DNA of 64,000 bases from Streptomyces griseicoloratus (GTDB lineage Bacteria; Actinomycetota; Actinomycetes; Streptomycetales; Streptomycetaceae), in NCBI RefSeq assembly GCF_014534645.1, contig NZ_JACVQF010000186.1, forward strand, positions 84,641 to 148,640. Direction: 5' to 3'. This document shows positions 25,414 to 34,860 of this stretch, one piece after another. The first letter of the stretch is position 1. Each line of letters opens with the position of its first letter. The notes under the pieces were generated by a model, which saw only the letters and a list, made by a program, of their open reading frames with translations, was not told where the DNA came from and searched no databases. The position numbers were made by a program, and so were the translations under genes.

Positions 25414-26382
25414 ATGGAGTACGTGAAGCTCGGTTCGACGGGCCTGGACGTGTCGCGGATCTGTCTGGGCTGCATGACCTACGGCGTCCCCGACCGCGGC
25501 ACGCACGAGTGGACCCTCGACGAGGAGGCCTCGCGGCCGCTGATACGGCAGGCGCTGGAGGCGGGCATCACCTTCTTCGACACCGCCAACGTCTACTCCG
25601 ACGGCACCAGCGAGGAGATCGTCGGCCGGGCGCTCGCCGACTTCGCCCGCCGTGACGACGTCGTGCTGGCGACCAAGGTGCACGGCCGCATGCGGCCCGG
25701 GCCCAACGGCGGCGGTCTGTCCCGCAAGGCGATCATGACCGAGATCGACCACAGCCTGCGGCGGCTCGGCACCGACTACGTCGACCTCTACCAGATCCAC
25801 CGCTGGGACCCGCACACGCCGATCGAGGAGACCATGGAGGCCCTCCACGACCTGGTCAAGGCGGGCAAGGTGCGCTACATCGGGGCCAGTTCGATGTACG
25901 CCTGGCAGTTCTCCAAGGCCCAGTACACCGCCGAACTGCACGGCTGGACCCGTTTCGTGTCCATGCAGAACCACTACAACCTCCTCTACCGCGAGGAGGA
26001 GCGCGAGATGCTGCCCCTCTGCGCCGACCAGGGCGTGGGCGTACTGCCCTGGAGCCCCCTCGCCCGCGGCCGCCTCACCCGCGACTGGGGCAGCACCACC
26101 GGGCGCAGCGCCACGGACAATTTCGGCAGCACCCTCTACCAGGAGGGCGACCGTGCCGTCGTCGAGGCGGTCACCCGCATCGCCGGCGACCGCGGCGTCC
26201 CGCGCGCCCAGGTGGCCCTCGCCTGGCTGCTGCACCAGGACACCGTGACGGCGCCGATCGTCGGCGCGTCCCGGCCGGGACACCTCGAGGACGCCGTGGC
26301 CGCCGTCGGACTCCGGCTGAGCGACAAGGAGATCGAGGAACTGGAGCGGCCCTACGTGCCGCACCCGATCGCCGGCCACTGA
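25414..26382 (+). CDS. Aldo/keto reductase
   Basis: The 322-residue protein has the AKR (beta/alpha)8 signatures: LGSTGLDVSRICLGCMTYG, FFDTANVYSDG with the catalytic Asp and Tyr, LATKVHG with the Lys, and YQIHRWDP with the His. QVALAWLLHQDTV and PIVGASRPGHLEDAV form the NADP-binding end. It is close to the YajO/Tas-like group with broad carbonyl substrates. AGGAGC precedes the ATG. It is monocistronic as far as can be seen. Confidence 0.9.
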   Translation: MEYVKLGSTGLDVSRICLGCMTYGVPDRGTHEWTLDEEASRPLIRQALEAGITFFDTANVYSDGTSEEIVGRALADFARRDDVVLATKVHGRMRPGPNGGGLSRKAIMTEIDHSLRRLGTDYVDLYQIHRWDPHTPIEETMEALHDLVKAGKVRYIGASSMYAWQFSKAQYTAELHGWTRFVSMQNHYNLLYREEEREMLPLCADQGVGVLPWSPLARGRLTRDWGSTTGRSATDNFGSTLYQEGDRAVVEAVTRIAGDRGVPRAQVALAWLLHQDTVTAPIVGASRPGHLEDAVAAVGLRLSDKEIEELERPYVPHPIAGH

Positions 26383-26392
26383 CCCGCGCGGA

Positions 26393-27037
26393 TCACGGGC
26401 CCGTGCCGGCCTCCAGGACGGTGACGGACACCGACGACTCGTCGCCGCCCACCGGCACCGCACCGGCCGTCCACGGGACCTCCAGGGAGTCCCGCTCGTC
26501 CGGCGGGGTGACGAGCAGCGTCGCCGGAGTGGCGGTACGGGCCCTGCTGATCTCCGGGCTGGCGAACGACAGCCCCGCCCAGGCGCTCCGTCCCGGCGGC
26601 AGGGTGACCGTCTCCGGCGAGGCGGGCGCGCGCCGGGGGTCCGGGCCCAGCTGCCTTCCGGACGCGCCGACGAAGGCGGCGCCGGGATAGCCGTACAGGG
26701 TGCAGGTGCGGTCCGAGGTGTTGGTCAGGACGACCGGGAAGTTCCGCTGCCCCGCGCCCGGGTCGAGGCGGCCGACGGAGGCGCGCAGCTCGAAGGTGTG
26801 GCAGCGGCCGTCGGTGCGGGCGGAGGCGGACGCCGACCCGGCGCTGTCGCTGGGCACGGAGCGGGACGCCGGTGTGCCGTCGGTGCCGCTGTCCGTGTGC
26901 GTGGCGCGGTCGACCTGGCTGGGCCGCGGGGCGTCCACCGTGCCGCCGTCGGTGCCGCAGGCGGTGAGCAGGCCGAGCGCCGCCACCGCGGCCGCGAGCA
27001 GGGGCGCCCGGTGCACGGGCGGTGACGTCTTCGCCAT
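26393..27037 (-). CDS. DUF4232 lipoprotein
   Basis: The 214-residue protein has a lipoprotein signal peptide ending at the lipobox LLTAC (Cys near residue 27), a Ser/Thr/Asp-rich linker, and a beta-rich DUF4232 domain with the Cys pair in GRCHTFELRAS and DRTCTLYGYPG. It is probably anchored outside the membrane by a lipid. The function of DUF4232 proteins is unknown; they are abundant in streptomycetes. Confidence 0.85.
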   Translation of the reverse strand: MAKTSPPVHRAPLLAAAVAALGLLTACGTDGGTVDAPRPSQVDRATHTDSGTDGTPASRSVPSDSAGSASASARTDGRCHTFELRASVGRLDPGAGQRNFPVVLTNTSDRTCTLYGYPGAAFVGASGRQLGPDPRRAPASPETVTLPPGRSAWAGLSFASPEISRARTATPATLLVTPPDERDSLEVPWTAGAVPVGGDESSVSVTVLEAGTGP

Positions 27038-27142
27038 GGCTTCTCCAGACTCCCGGGGCCGTCGGGCGGGGGCCGGCCCGTGGGCGGGCGACGCGGCCCC
27101 GTTCCTTGGAGTGTCCCGTCACACGGGCGCGGAAACCGCCGC

Positions 27143-29518
27143 TCACACCTCCTCGATCAGGGCCAGCTCCGCCCAGATCGTCTTGCCCGAGGGCGTGTGC
27201 CGGCTGCCCCAGCGCTGGGTGAGCTGGGCCACCAGCAGCAGACCGCGCCCGCCCTCGTCCCAGGTCTTGGCCCGGCGCAGGTGCGGAGCCGTGTGGCTGG
27301 TGTCGGACACCTCGCAGATCAGCGTCGTCGCGTCGTGGATCAGCCGCAGCCGGATGGGCGGGGCGCCGTACCGGATGGCGTTGGTGACCAGCTCGCTCAC
27401 CACCAGCTCGGCGGTGAAGGACGCCTCCAGCAGCCTCCAGGCGGACAGCTGGTCGAGGACCTGCTTGCGGATCGGGGCGACCAGCGCCGGGTCGGCCGGG
27501 ATGTCCCAGGTGGCGACCTGGTCGGGGGGCAGCCCCCGGGGGCGGGCCAGCAGCAGCGCGACGTCGTCGGCGGCGCCGCCCGGCGGCAGCAGGGCGTGCA
27601 GGATCCGGTCGCAGGTGGCGTCCAGTGAACCGGGGGAGGGCGTCAGGGACTCGCAGAGCAGCTCCCGGCCGGCGTCGGCGTCCCGCTCCCGGCCCTTGAC
27701 CAGCCCGTCGGTGTAGAACGACAGCACCGTGCCCTCACGCAGTTCGAGCTCGGCGGACTCGAACGGCAGGCCGCCCACGCCCAGCGGCGGTCCCGAGGGC
27801 AGCTCGACCTGCCGGGGCGGGCCGTCGGGCGGGATCAGCACCGGCGGCGGATGCCCGGCCCGGGCCAGCGTGCAGCGCCGCGACACCGGGTCGTAGACCG
27901 CGTACAGACAGGTGGCGCCGACCTCGCCGGTGCCGTCGCCGCCGGACTCCTCCGAGAGCCGCACCACCAGGTCGTCGAGGTGGGTGAGCAGCTCGTCGGG
28001 GGGCAGGTCGATGTCGGCGAGCGTGCGGACGGCGGTGCGCAGCCGGCCCATCGTGGCCGACGCCTGGATGCCCTGTCCGACGACGTCCCCGACGACCATG
28101 GCGACCCGCATCCCGGACAGCGGGATGACGTCGAACCAGTCGCCGCCCACCCCGGAGCTGGCGGCCGGCAGGTAGCGGGAGGCCACCTCCACCGCTGCCG
28201 TGGACGACAGCGACCGGGGCAGCAGACTGCGCTGGAGGGTCAGTGTCGTCTCGCGCTCCCGGGAGTAGCGGCGGGCGTTGTCGATGCAGACGGCGGCGCG
28301 CGCCGTGACGTCCTCGGCCAGCAGCACGTCGTCGTGGCTGAACGGGTACGGCCGCCGGTACCGGATGAAGACCGCGACCCCGAGGGTCGTGCCGCGGGCC
28401 TGCAGCGGGACGGACATCACGGAGTGGATGCCGAGGTCCACGACCCGCTGCAGGCGGACGGGGTCCCACTTCCGCCGCAGTTCGGGATCGCCGGAGGGCA
28501 CCGCGGCCACGATCGCGTGTCCCGCGAGCAGCGACTCGGCCTGCGGGGAGCCGGCCGGATAGACGGCCAGCTGCCCCGGCTCGGCCACCGCCTCGGGGCA
28601 CCCCGGGGTGATCGACCGGTGGGCCGACCGGCGCAGGCCGACCGGCGGCGCCGGCACGCCGACGGGCTCGCCGCCGCACTCCGGCGGGTCGAGCAGGTCG
28701 ACGCTGACGAAGTCGGCGAGCGTGGGGACGCACACGTCGGCGAGCTCCTGCGCGGTGCGGGTGACGTCGAGCGTGGTGCCGATGCGCGCACTGGCCTCGT
28801 TGACCAGGTGCAGCCGCTCCCGGGCGAGGTGCTGCTCGGTGAAGTCGTGCGCGCTCACACAGACCCCCCGCACCTGTCCGCCGTCGGTGAGCGGGGCGAT
28901 GCGGGCGAGCCACGGGTGGGCGCGGCTCTCGCCGGGGGCCTTCATATGCGTGTGCATGTCGTACCGCCGGCCGGTGGCGAGCACCTGTTCCATGTGCCGT
29001 TCGAGTTCCGCGTTCTGCGGCCGGCCGCTGAGGTCGGTGGCCCGCAGACCGCGGACCCGGTCGGCCGGCAGCCGCATCAGCCGCGCCATGGCGTCGTTGA
29101 CGCCGCGCAGCCGCAGCCGGTGGTCGAAGATCATGGTGGCGCAGGGCGACTGGGTCAGGGCCGCTCTGATCAGCGGGTCGTCCGGCTGCGCGGGGCCGGT
29201 GTCCAGCGGGGAGACGGCGAGCCAGGCGCCCGGACCGCCGTCCTCCGGTTCCGTGCGGGTGGCGAGCACCCACACGGACACGGTGTGCCCGTCGCGGTGC
29301 CGCAGCGCCAGCGTGCCGCTCCAGCGGTCGTCACCGGACCCGGGAGGCGTGCCCTCACCGCCGTCGGCCAGCAGTTCGGCGGCGGGGCGCCCCACGACGT
29401 CCGCCGCCGGATGGCCCAGCAGGCGGCGCGCGCCCTCGCCCCACTCCTGCAGCGTCCCGGCGTCGTCGATGACGACCCGGGCCGTGGCGGCATCCTCGAA
29501 CGGGTTGACCGGGCTCAT
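27143..29518 (-). CDS. PAS-PAS-GAF-SpoIIE phosphatase with HATPase domain
   Basis: The 791-residue regulator starts with a PAS domain (about 1-120), a second PAS (FDHRLRLRGVNDAMARLM), then a GAF domain (about 240-400), a SpoIIE/PP2C phosphatase with GGDWFDVIPL and VVGDVVGQGIQA carrying metal-binding Asp residues, and a C-terminal HATPase_c domain (VVSELVTNAIRYG, EGGRGLLLVAQL). In this architecture the phosphatase dephosphorylates a STAS anti-anti-sigma factor and the kinase-like domain phosphorylates one or binds a sigma factor. GGAG eight bases before the ATG at 29518 supports this start over the one at 29563. The STAS protein at 13.7 kb is a possible partner. Confidence 0.88.
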   Translation of the reverse strand: MSPVNPFEDAATARVVIDDAGTLQEWGEGARRLLGHPAADVVGRPAAELLADGGEGTPPGSGDDRWSGTLALRHRDGHTVSVWVLATRTEPEDGGPGAWLAVSPLDTGPAQPDDPLIRAALTQSPCATMIFDHRLRLRGVNDAMARLMRLPADRVRGLRATDLSGRPQNAELERHMEQVLATGRRYDMHTHMKAPGESRAHPWLARIAPLTDGGQVRGVCVSAHDFTEQHLARERLHLVNEASARIGTTLDVTRTAQELADVCVPTLADFVSVDLLDPPECGGEPVGVPAPPVGLRRSAHRSITPGCPEAVAEPGQLAVYPAGSPQAESLLAGHAIVAAVPSGDPELRRKWDPVRLQRVVDLGIHSVMSVPLQARGTTLGVAVFIRYRRPYPFSHDDVLLAEDVTARAAVCIDNARRYSRERETTLTLQRSLLPRSLSSTAAVEVASRYLPAASSGVGGDWFDVIPLSGMRVAMVVGDVVGQGIQASATMGRLRTAVRTLADIDLPPDELLTHLDDLVVRLSEESGGDGTGEVGATCLYAVYDPVSRRCTLARAGHPPPVLIPPDGPPRQVELPSGPPLGVGGLPFESAELELREGTVLSFYTDGLVKGRERDADAGRELLCESLTPSPGSLDATCDRILHALLPPGGAADDVALLLARPRGLPPDQVATWDIPADPALVAPIRKQVLDQLSAWRLLEASFTAELVVSELVTNAIRYGAPPIRLRLIHDATTLICEVSDTSHTAPHLRRAKTWDEGGRGLLLVAQLTQRWGSRHTPSGKTIWAELALIEEV

Positions 29519-29663
29519 CGTCGCCACTCCATTGCGCACACTCACAGTGAACAGGCGCGTCACTTGAGTTCCAGCCTAGTGCTTCCCGGGTCCGCGCGGA
29601 CCCCGGACCCTCCGGCTCGGCCGGCCAACCCCGGTGCGCGGCGCAGTAGTCCGGTCCGGACCG

Positions 29664-29693
29664 TTGACGGAGTGTCATGCCTGCAACAAACAT
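29664..29693 (+). promoter_or_regulatory. Candidate promoter of the cellulase gene
   Basis: TTGACG at 29664-29669 is followed after 18 bases by AAACAT, a fair -35/-10 pair. A start near 29700 would put the CebR box just downstream, a position that would let a bound repressor block transcription. Confidence 0.4.
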
Positions 29694-29710
29694 GGCCTGC
29701 GATCCGCTGT

Positions 29711-29724
29711 TGGGAGCGCTCCCA
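29711..29724. promoter_or_regulatory. CebR-binding box
   Basis: The 14-base palindrome TGGGAGCGCTCCCA is identical to the known operator of CebR, the LacI-type repressor of cellulose and cello-oligosaccharide use in Streptomyces. It lies 46-59 bases upstream of the cellulase start codon. Confidence 0.9.
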
Positions 29725-29769
29725 TGCGATCGAGCGCCACCCACGCCACCTCCCCCGAGGAGCCCAGAC

Positions 29770-32013
29770 GTGAAAAGACGCAGAACCGCACTGCTGCCGC
29801 TGACGGCCCTGCTGGCGGCGGCCCTCACCGCGCTGCCCGCCGCCCCGGCGGGCGCGGACGAGACGGAACAGGTCAGGAACGGCACCTTCGACAACGGCAC
29901 CGAGTCGTGGTGGACCACGAGCAACGTCACCGCCGACCCGGCCGGCGGCCGGCTCTGCGCCGACGTCCCCGGCGGCACCGCCAACCGCTGGGACGCCGCC
30001 GTCGGCCAGAACGACATCACCCTGGTGAAGGGGGAGTCGTACCGGTTCTCCTTCTCCGCGGACGGCACCCCCGCGGACCACGTCGTCCGGGCCATTGTGG
30101 GCCTGTCGGTGGCGCCCTACGACACCTACTACGAGGTCAGCCCGCAGCTCAGCGTCTCGGGCAACACCTACTCGTACACCTTCACCTCACCCGTCGACAC
30201 CACCCAGGGCCAGGTCGGGTTCCAGCTCGGCGGCAGCGCCGAGCCCTGGCGCTTCTGCATGGACGACGTGTCCCTCCTGGGCGGCGTGACGCCCGAGCCC
30301 TACGAACCCGACACCGGGCCCCGCGTCCGGGTCAACCAGGTCGCCTACCTGCCGACCGGGCCGAAGAACGCCACGCTCGTCACCGACGCCACCTCCAGGC
30401 TGCGCTGGCAGCTGAAGAACGGCGACGGCCGGGTGGTCGCCGGCGGCTGGACCGTGCCCCGCGGCGTCGACGCCTCCTCCGGGCAGAACGTCCACTCGAT
30501 CGACTTCGGCGGCTACCGCCAGCGCGGCGAGGGCCTCACGCTGGTCGCCGACGGGGAGACCAGCCGCCCGTTCGACATCGGCACCGCCGCGTACGAGCGG
30601 CTGCGCCTGGACTCCCTGAAGTACTACTACACGCAGCGCAGCGGCACGCCCATACGCGACGACCTGCGCCCGGGCTACGCCCGCCCCGCCGGACACGTGG
30701 GCGTGGCGCCCAACCAGGGCGACACGGACGTGCCGTGCCGGCCCGGCGAGTGCGACTACCGCCTGGACGTCTCCGGCGGCTGGTACGACGCCGGCGACCA
30801 CGGCAAGTACGTCGTCAACGGCGGCATCTCCACCTGGGAACTGCTGAGCACCTACGAGCGCTCGCTGCACGCCCGCACCGGCGAGCCGGCGAGGCTCGGC
30901 GACGGCACGCTCCGCATCCCCGAGAGCGGCAACAAGGTGCCGGACCTCCTGGACGAGGTCCGCTGGGAGCTGGAGTTCCTGCTGAAGATGCAGGTGCCCG
31001 AGGGGCAGCCGCTGGCCGGCATGGCCCACCACAAGATCCACGACGAGCAGTGGACCGGGCTGCCGCTGCTGCCGAGCGACGACCCCCAGAAGCGCGAACT
31101 GCACCCGCCGACCACCGCGGCCACCCTCAACCTGGCGGCCACCGCGGCCCAGGCGGCCCGCCTCTACCGGCCCTACGACCGCCAGTTCGCGGAACGCGCG
31201 CTGGAGGCCGCCCGCAAGGCCTGGGCCGCGGCCCTCGACCACCCGGACGTGCTCGCCGACGAGACCGACGGCATCGGCGGCGGCGCCTACCCCGACGGCA
31301 GCGTCGAGGACGAGTTCTACTGGGCGGCGGCCGAGCTGTACCTGACCACGGGGGAGAAGCCCTTCGAGACGTACGTGCTCCGGTCCCCGGTCCACACGGC
31401 CGACATCTTCGGCCCGCTGGGCTTCGACTGGGCGCGGACGGCCGCCGCCGGGCGCCTGGACCTGGCGACCGTGCCCAGCCGGCTCCCCGGCGCGGACCGG
31501 GTGCGCCGCTCCGTCGTCCAGGGCGCCGACCGCTATCTGGCCACGCTGAAGGCCCAGCCGTACGGCATGCCCTACGCGCCCGCCGACAACAGGTACGACT
31601 GGGGCTCCAGCCACCAGATCCTCAACAACGCGGTCGTCCTGGCCACCGCCCACGACATCACCGGTGCCGCCAAGTACCGTGACGGCGCGCTCCAGAGCCT
31701 GGACTACATCCTGGGCCGCAACGCGCTGAACATCTCGTACGTCACCGGCTACGGCGAGGTCAACGCCCACAACCAGCACAGCCGCTGGTACGCCCACCAG
31801 CTCGACCCGGCCCTGCCGAACCCGCCGGACGGCACCCTCTCGGGCGGCCCGAACTCGAACATCCAGGACCCCTTCGCCCAGAGCAAGCTCCAGGGCTGCG
31901 TCGGCCAGTTCTGCTTCATCGACGACATCCAGTCCTGGTCGACCAACGAGCACACCATCAACTGGAACGCGGCGCTGGCCCGGATGGCGTCCTTCGTGGC
32001 GGACCAGGGCTGA
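29770..32013 (+). CDS. Secreted glycoside hydrolase family 9 cellulase
   Basis: The 747-residue enzyme has a signal peptide (cleavage near PAGA-DE, residue 29), a CBM4-like beta-sandwich (about 33-175), an Ig-like CelD_N domain ([15 protein letters not shown], about 185-275), and a GH9 catalytic barrel. Catalytic residues are visible: [14 protein letters not shown] with the base Asp pair, and [14 protein letters not shown] with the acid Glu. It hydrolyses beta-1,4-glucan, probably processively. The GTG at 29770 has GAGGAG at seven bases and starts the signal peptide. The perfect CebR box upstream predicts induction by cellobiose or cellotriose. Confidence 0.94.
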   Translation: MKRRRTALLPLTALLAAALTALPAAPAGADETEQVRNGTFDNGTESWWTTSNVTADPAGGRLCADVPGGTANRWDAAVGQNDITLVKGESYRFSFSADGTPADHVVRAIVGLSVAPYDTYYEVSPQLSVSGNTYSYTFTSPVDTTQGQVGFQLGGSAEPWRFCMDDVSLLGGVTPEPYEPDTGPRVRVNQVAYLPTGPKNATLVTDATSRLRWQLKNGDGRVVAGGWTVPRGVDASSGQNVHSIDFGGYRQRGEGLTLVADGETSRPFDIGTAAYERLRLDSLKYYYTQRSGTPIRDDLRPGYARPAGHVGVAPNQGDTDVPCRPGECDYRLDVSGGWYDAGDHGKYVVNGGISTWELLSTYERSLHARTGEPARLGDGTLRIPESGNKVPDLLDEVRWELEFLLKMQVPEGQPLAGMAHHKIHDEQWTGLPLLPSDDPQKRELHPPTTAATLNLAATAAQAARLYRPYDRQFAERALEAARKAWAAALDHPDVLADETDGIGGGAYPDGSVEDEFYWAAAELYLTTGEKPFETYVLRSPVHTADIFGPLGFDWARTAAAGRLDLATVPSRLPGADRVRRSVVQGADRYLATLKAQPYGMPYAPADNRYDWGSSHQILNNAVVLATAHDITGAAKYRDGALQSLDYILGRNALNISYVTGYGEVNAHNQHSRWYAHQLDPALPNPPDGTLSGGPNSNIQDPFAQSKLQGCVGQFCFIDDIQSWSTNEHTINWNAALARMASFVADQG

Positions 32014-32032
32014 GCCGCTGGTCCTCACCCCT

Positions 32033-32097
32033 GCGGTACCGCTCGAACACCGGTCTGACCTGCGCATATTTACTGGTCAGTACCCCGCGCGGTACCG
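32033..32097. promoter_or_regulatory. Repeated CGGTACCG sites upstream of the toxin-antitoxin pair
   Basis: GCGGTACCG occurs at 32033-32041 and 32089-32097, 56 bases apart, each containing the palindrome CGGTACCG. Between them lie the AT-rich CATATTTACTGG and a GTACC/GGTAC pair. Antitoxins of the ribbon-helix-helix type usually bind such repeats at their own promoter. Confidence 0.4.
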
Positions 32098-32104
32098 TGG
32101 GGGC

Positions 32105-32350
32105 ATGCCAGCTCTGAACGTGGAGTTCAGCGACCGCGAACTCGAGGACCTGCGGCAGATCGCCAAGGAACGCGGTACGTCGATGAAGGCCCTCGTGCGG
32201 GAGGCCGCCGCCGCCGACATCGCCCGGCACCGGGCGCTGCAGGAGGGCGCGGAGGCCTTCCGCCGCTTCTTCCAGGCACACGCCGACGAGTTCGCGGCCG
32301 CCTTCCCCGACGACGAACCGCCCGCCAGGGGCGAGGGGCGGGCCGCCTGA
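32105..32350 (+). CDS. Ribbon-helix-helix-like antitoxin
   Basis: The 81-residue protein has a short beta strand (ALNVEFSDRELE), then two helices (DLRQIAKERGT, MKALVREAAAADIA), a ribbon-helix-helix pattern, and an acidic tail that could neutralise the toxin. It is placed directly before a Fic-like toxin gene with a 3-base gap. It probably autoregulates the pair. Confidence 0.75.
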   Translation: MPALNVEFSDRELEDLRQIAKERGTSMKALVREAAAADIARHRALQEGAEAFRRFFQAHADEFAAAFPDDEPPARGEGRAA

Positions 32351-32353
32351 CCC

Positions 32354-32731
32354 ATGGCACAGGTCCTCCACATCGACGTGCCCTGGCTGCTCCAGCGCCA
32401 TGAGGAGGTGCTGCCCGAGCAGCCCGTCATCAACGACTTCTCCGCGCTGGTCGCCGCCGTCGCCCGGCACCGCGTCGACCCGCCCCGGCTCGGCGTGAAC
32501 TCCGACCCGGCCTGGCGGGCCGCCGCCCTGTTGCACACGCTCGCCGTGCTCCGGCCCCTGCCGTCGGCCAACGCCCGGTTCGCCTGCGCCACGGCCGTGG
32601 CGTACATGTTCGTCAGCGGTGCCGGCATCGACCCGCCCTACGGCGCACTGGTCGACCTCGCACGCGATCTGATCTCCGGCGAGACCGACGTCTACGGCGC
32701 GGCGGACCGGCTGCGCTCCTGGCAGATATGA
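32354..32731 (+). CDS. Fic/Doc-like toxin component
   Basis: This 125-residue protein resembles the streptomycete family named 'fic family toxin-antitoxin system, toxin component' (ALVAAVARHRVDPPRLG, then LLHTLAVLRPLPSANARFA, then PPYGALVDLARDLISG). The canonical Doc motif HxFx(D/N)xNKR is degenerate: RPLPSANAR keeps the second Asn and the Arg but lacks the catalytic His. It is therefore either an inactive homologue or one with an altered reaction. It is translationally adjacent to the antitoxin gene. Confidence 0.75.
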   Translation: MAQVLHIDVPWLLQRHEEVLPEQPVINDFSALVAAVARHRVDPPRLGVNSDPAWRAAALLHTLAVLRPLPSANARFACATAVAYMFVSGAGIDPPYGALVDLARDLISGETDVYGAADRLRSWQI

Positions 32732-32943
32732 GATCCGCCGCCGGAATGCCGAAAACCGCTTTCGGTCCAGGTGAGTTGCCGCGGAAACCGGCCCTCTTTC
32801 CACGGGCCGCGGATGTTGCCCGGGCGCCTTGTTGACCATGAGCGCCCTGTGCCAGAGTGAGGCACTCGAACACGCCAATCCCTGAGTCCTTTTCGGCGAC
32901 CGGAACTTCTGTGTTATTTGCGCGTGGGAAGGAAAAGTTCTCA

Positions 32944-34557
32944 GTGCCCACCCCCCACCCCCCTCGTCCCCATCACCCCCCTGGCGAAGGGGATCCCGGG
33001 GAGTCCGACGAGATCCTGGCCGCCCGGCTCAGGGACCTGCCGGAGAGTGAGGCCGCCCGGTCCGCCGCGCTGCTGATGGCGCGGCACTGGCAGTCCGCCC
33101 ACGACTACGCGGCCATCTGCCTGGCCTCCTCGGCGCACGTCACCGCCATGGTCACCGCCGCCGCCTGGCACCGTGTCCTGGACCGCCTCGCCCAGGGCGA
33201 ACCGGCCACCGCGCTGCGCCCGCGCCTGCTGGTGGCCGTGCGGGACACGGTCCGGCAGTGGTCCGCCGACGACCGGACGTCCGGCGCCCTGCCGGAGCTG
33301 CTCAAACCCGCCGGCGGACGCGGCATGCGCGCGGCGAAGTCCCTGACGCCGGAGAACCGCACCCTGGCCGCCCGGTCCTTCGCGTCCCTTCCCGGACCCG
33401 CCCGCTGTTTGCTCTGGCACACGGAGGTCGAGGGTGAGCCGATAGACGTCCCGGCGGGCCTGCTCGGCATGGACACCGACACGGCGACGGTCACCCTCGA
33501 ACAGGCGCGTGAGAAATTCCGCGAGGGATGTGTGCACGCCCATCGGCAACTCGCGCCCACCCAGGACTGCCGCTTCCACAACCGCCTCCTCGACGTCCCG
33601 ATCCGCCGGGGCGGCACCCTGCTGCCGGACGTGCGCAGACATCTGGCGGACTGCCGCCACTGCCGGCACGCGGCCGAACAACTCGGCCATTTCGAGCGGG
33701 GGTTGGGCACGCTGATCGCCGAGGCGGTGCTCGGCTGGGGGGCCCGGCGCTACCTCGACTCCCGGCCGGGCCGCAGGGCGCCGGGCGCGCGAGGCCACGG
33801 CGTCGCCCGGCACCGCGGCGGGCGCCCCGGTCTGCTGGCCCGGATCCCCGTGCCCGTCCGCCGCGCCCCGGCCGGTCCGCGCTCGCCGCGCTCCGTGCTC
33901 AGGGGCGTCGGCGCCGCCTCGGCGGGGGTGCTGGCGATCGTCCTCGTGGTGAGCGTGTGGTCGTACGACGGGGGCGGCGCCGATCCGGCCGCGTCCACCA
34001 GTGCCGTCGACGGCCGCGGCACGGCATCCGGCACGAGCCGTCCGAAGCCGCCCGGCACCGCGGATCTGCCCCCGGCGTCGGACCGCACACGGCTGCGCAA
34101 CGTCGCCGCCGGCCTCTGCCTCGACGTCCGGGGCGAGCCGAAGGCCGGGGCGGGCGCACGGCTGGAGCGGTGCTCCCGGGCGTGGACGCAGCAGTGGACG
34201 TACGAGGACGACGGACTGCTGCGCAGCGTCGCCGACCCGGGGCTCTGTCTGGACTCGCGGGCGGACGCCGGAGTCGTCGTGCTCGGCACCTGCGCCGACG
34301 CGGGCACCGGGCGGGGCGACGACGTGCGCTACGACCTGACCGCGCAGGGCGCGCTGCTGCCCCGCTGGCAGAAGCAGCTCGCCCTCGCCGCCACCACCGG
34401 CGATCCGGGCGCCGACGTGGTGGTCAAGGTCCACGACGGCTCCACCGGACAGCGCTGGCGGACCGAGCCGGCACCGGCCGCCGAGGCGGCACTGTCACGC
34501 GCCGGCACCGACACCCCCCACCCCCGTCCCGCGCAACCGTCCCCGGCCCGCGCCTGA
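32944..34557 (+). CDS. Sigma-like/zinc-finger membrane protein with ricin-type lectin domain
   Basis: The protein of about 537 residues has a Pro-rich N-terminus, then a helical region resembling sigma-70 regions 2 and 4 (HDYAAICLASSAHVTAMV; FASLPGPARCLLWHTEVEG). A zinc-finger-like motif follows (Cys and His in TQDCRFHNRL and HLADCRHCRH), then one membrane helix (VLAIVLVVSVWSY, about residue 325), a Ser/Thr/Pro linker, and an external ricin-B-type lectin domain (GLCLDVRG, WTQQWTYEDDG). It could signal carbohydrate binding outside to a cytoplasmic response. I chose the GTG at 32944, preceded by GGAAGG; longer in-frame readings lack support. Confidence 0.75.
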   Translation: MPTPHPPRPHHPPGEGDPGESDEILAARLRDLPESEAARSAALLMARHWQSAHDYAAICLASSAHVTAMVTAAAWHRVLDRLAQGEPATALRPRLLVAVRDTVRQWSADDRTSGALPELLKPAGGRGMRAAKSLTPENRTLAARSFASLPGPARCLLWHTEVEGEPIDVPAGLLGMDTDTATVTLEQAREKFREGCVHAHRQLAPTQDCRFHNRLLDVPIRRGGTLLPDVRRHLADCRHCRHAAEQLGHFERGLGTLIAEAVLGWGARRYLDSRPGRRAPGARGHGVARHRGGRPGLLARIPVPVRRAPAGPRSPRSVLRGVGAASAGVLAIVLVVSVWSYDGGGADPAASTSAVDGRGTASGTSRPKPPGTADLPPASDRTRLRNVAAGLCLDVRGEPKAGAGARLERCSRAWTQQWTYEDDGLLRSVADPGLCLDSRADAGVVVLGTCADAGTGRGDDVRYDLTAQGALLPRWQKQLALAATTGDPGADVVVKVHDGSTGQRWRTEPAPAAEAALSRAGTDTPHPRPAQPSPARA

Positions 34558-34860
34558 CCCGCGGACGCCGGCCCGCACGCGCGGGCGTCCACGGGGTGGC
34601 CACGCGTGTGTGACCCGTGGGGCGGCGTCGGCCGGTGCCGTGGGGTTGCTCGGCGATGGTCTCGGCGCATCATGCGGCAGTGACGTGTCCGCGTCGTCGA
34701 GCGGGCACGTGGTGAGCCCGGCCCCGGTGCGGTCGCCGCGTGTGTGGATGTGTACGTGAGGGCGCGCCGCCGCGGTGCCTGGCGTGGCAGGGGCCGGGCA
34801 CGGGCGGGGCCGGCGGTGCCCCGGGGTGTTCGCCTCCGAGGGGTGAGGCGCCCTGGTCGG
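34558..34860. other. Intergenic region between convergent genes
   Basis: About 300 bases with scattered GTGTG tracts. I see no gene, RNA or clear terminator here. Confidence 0.5.
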
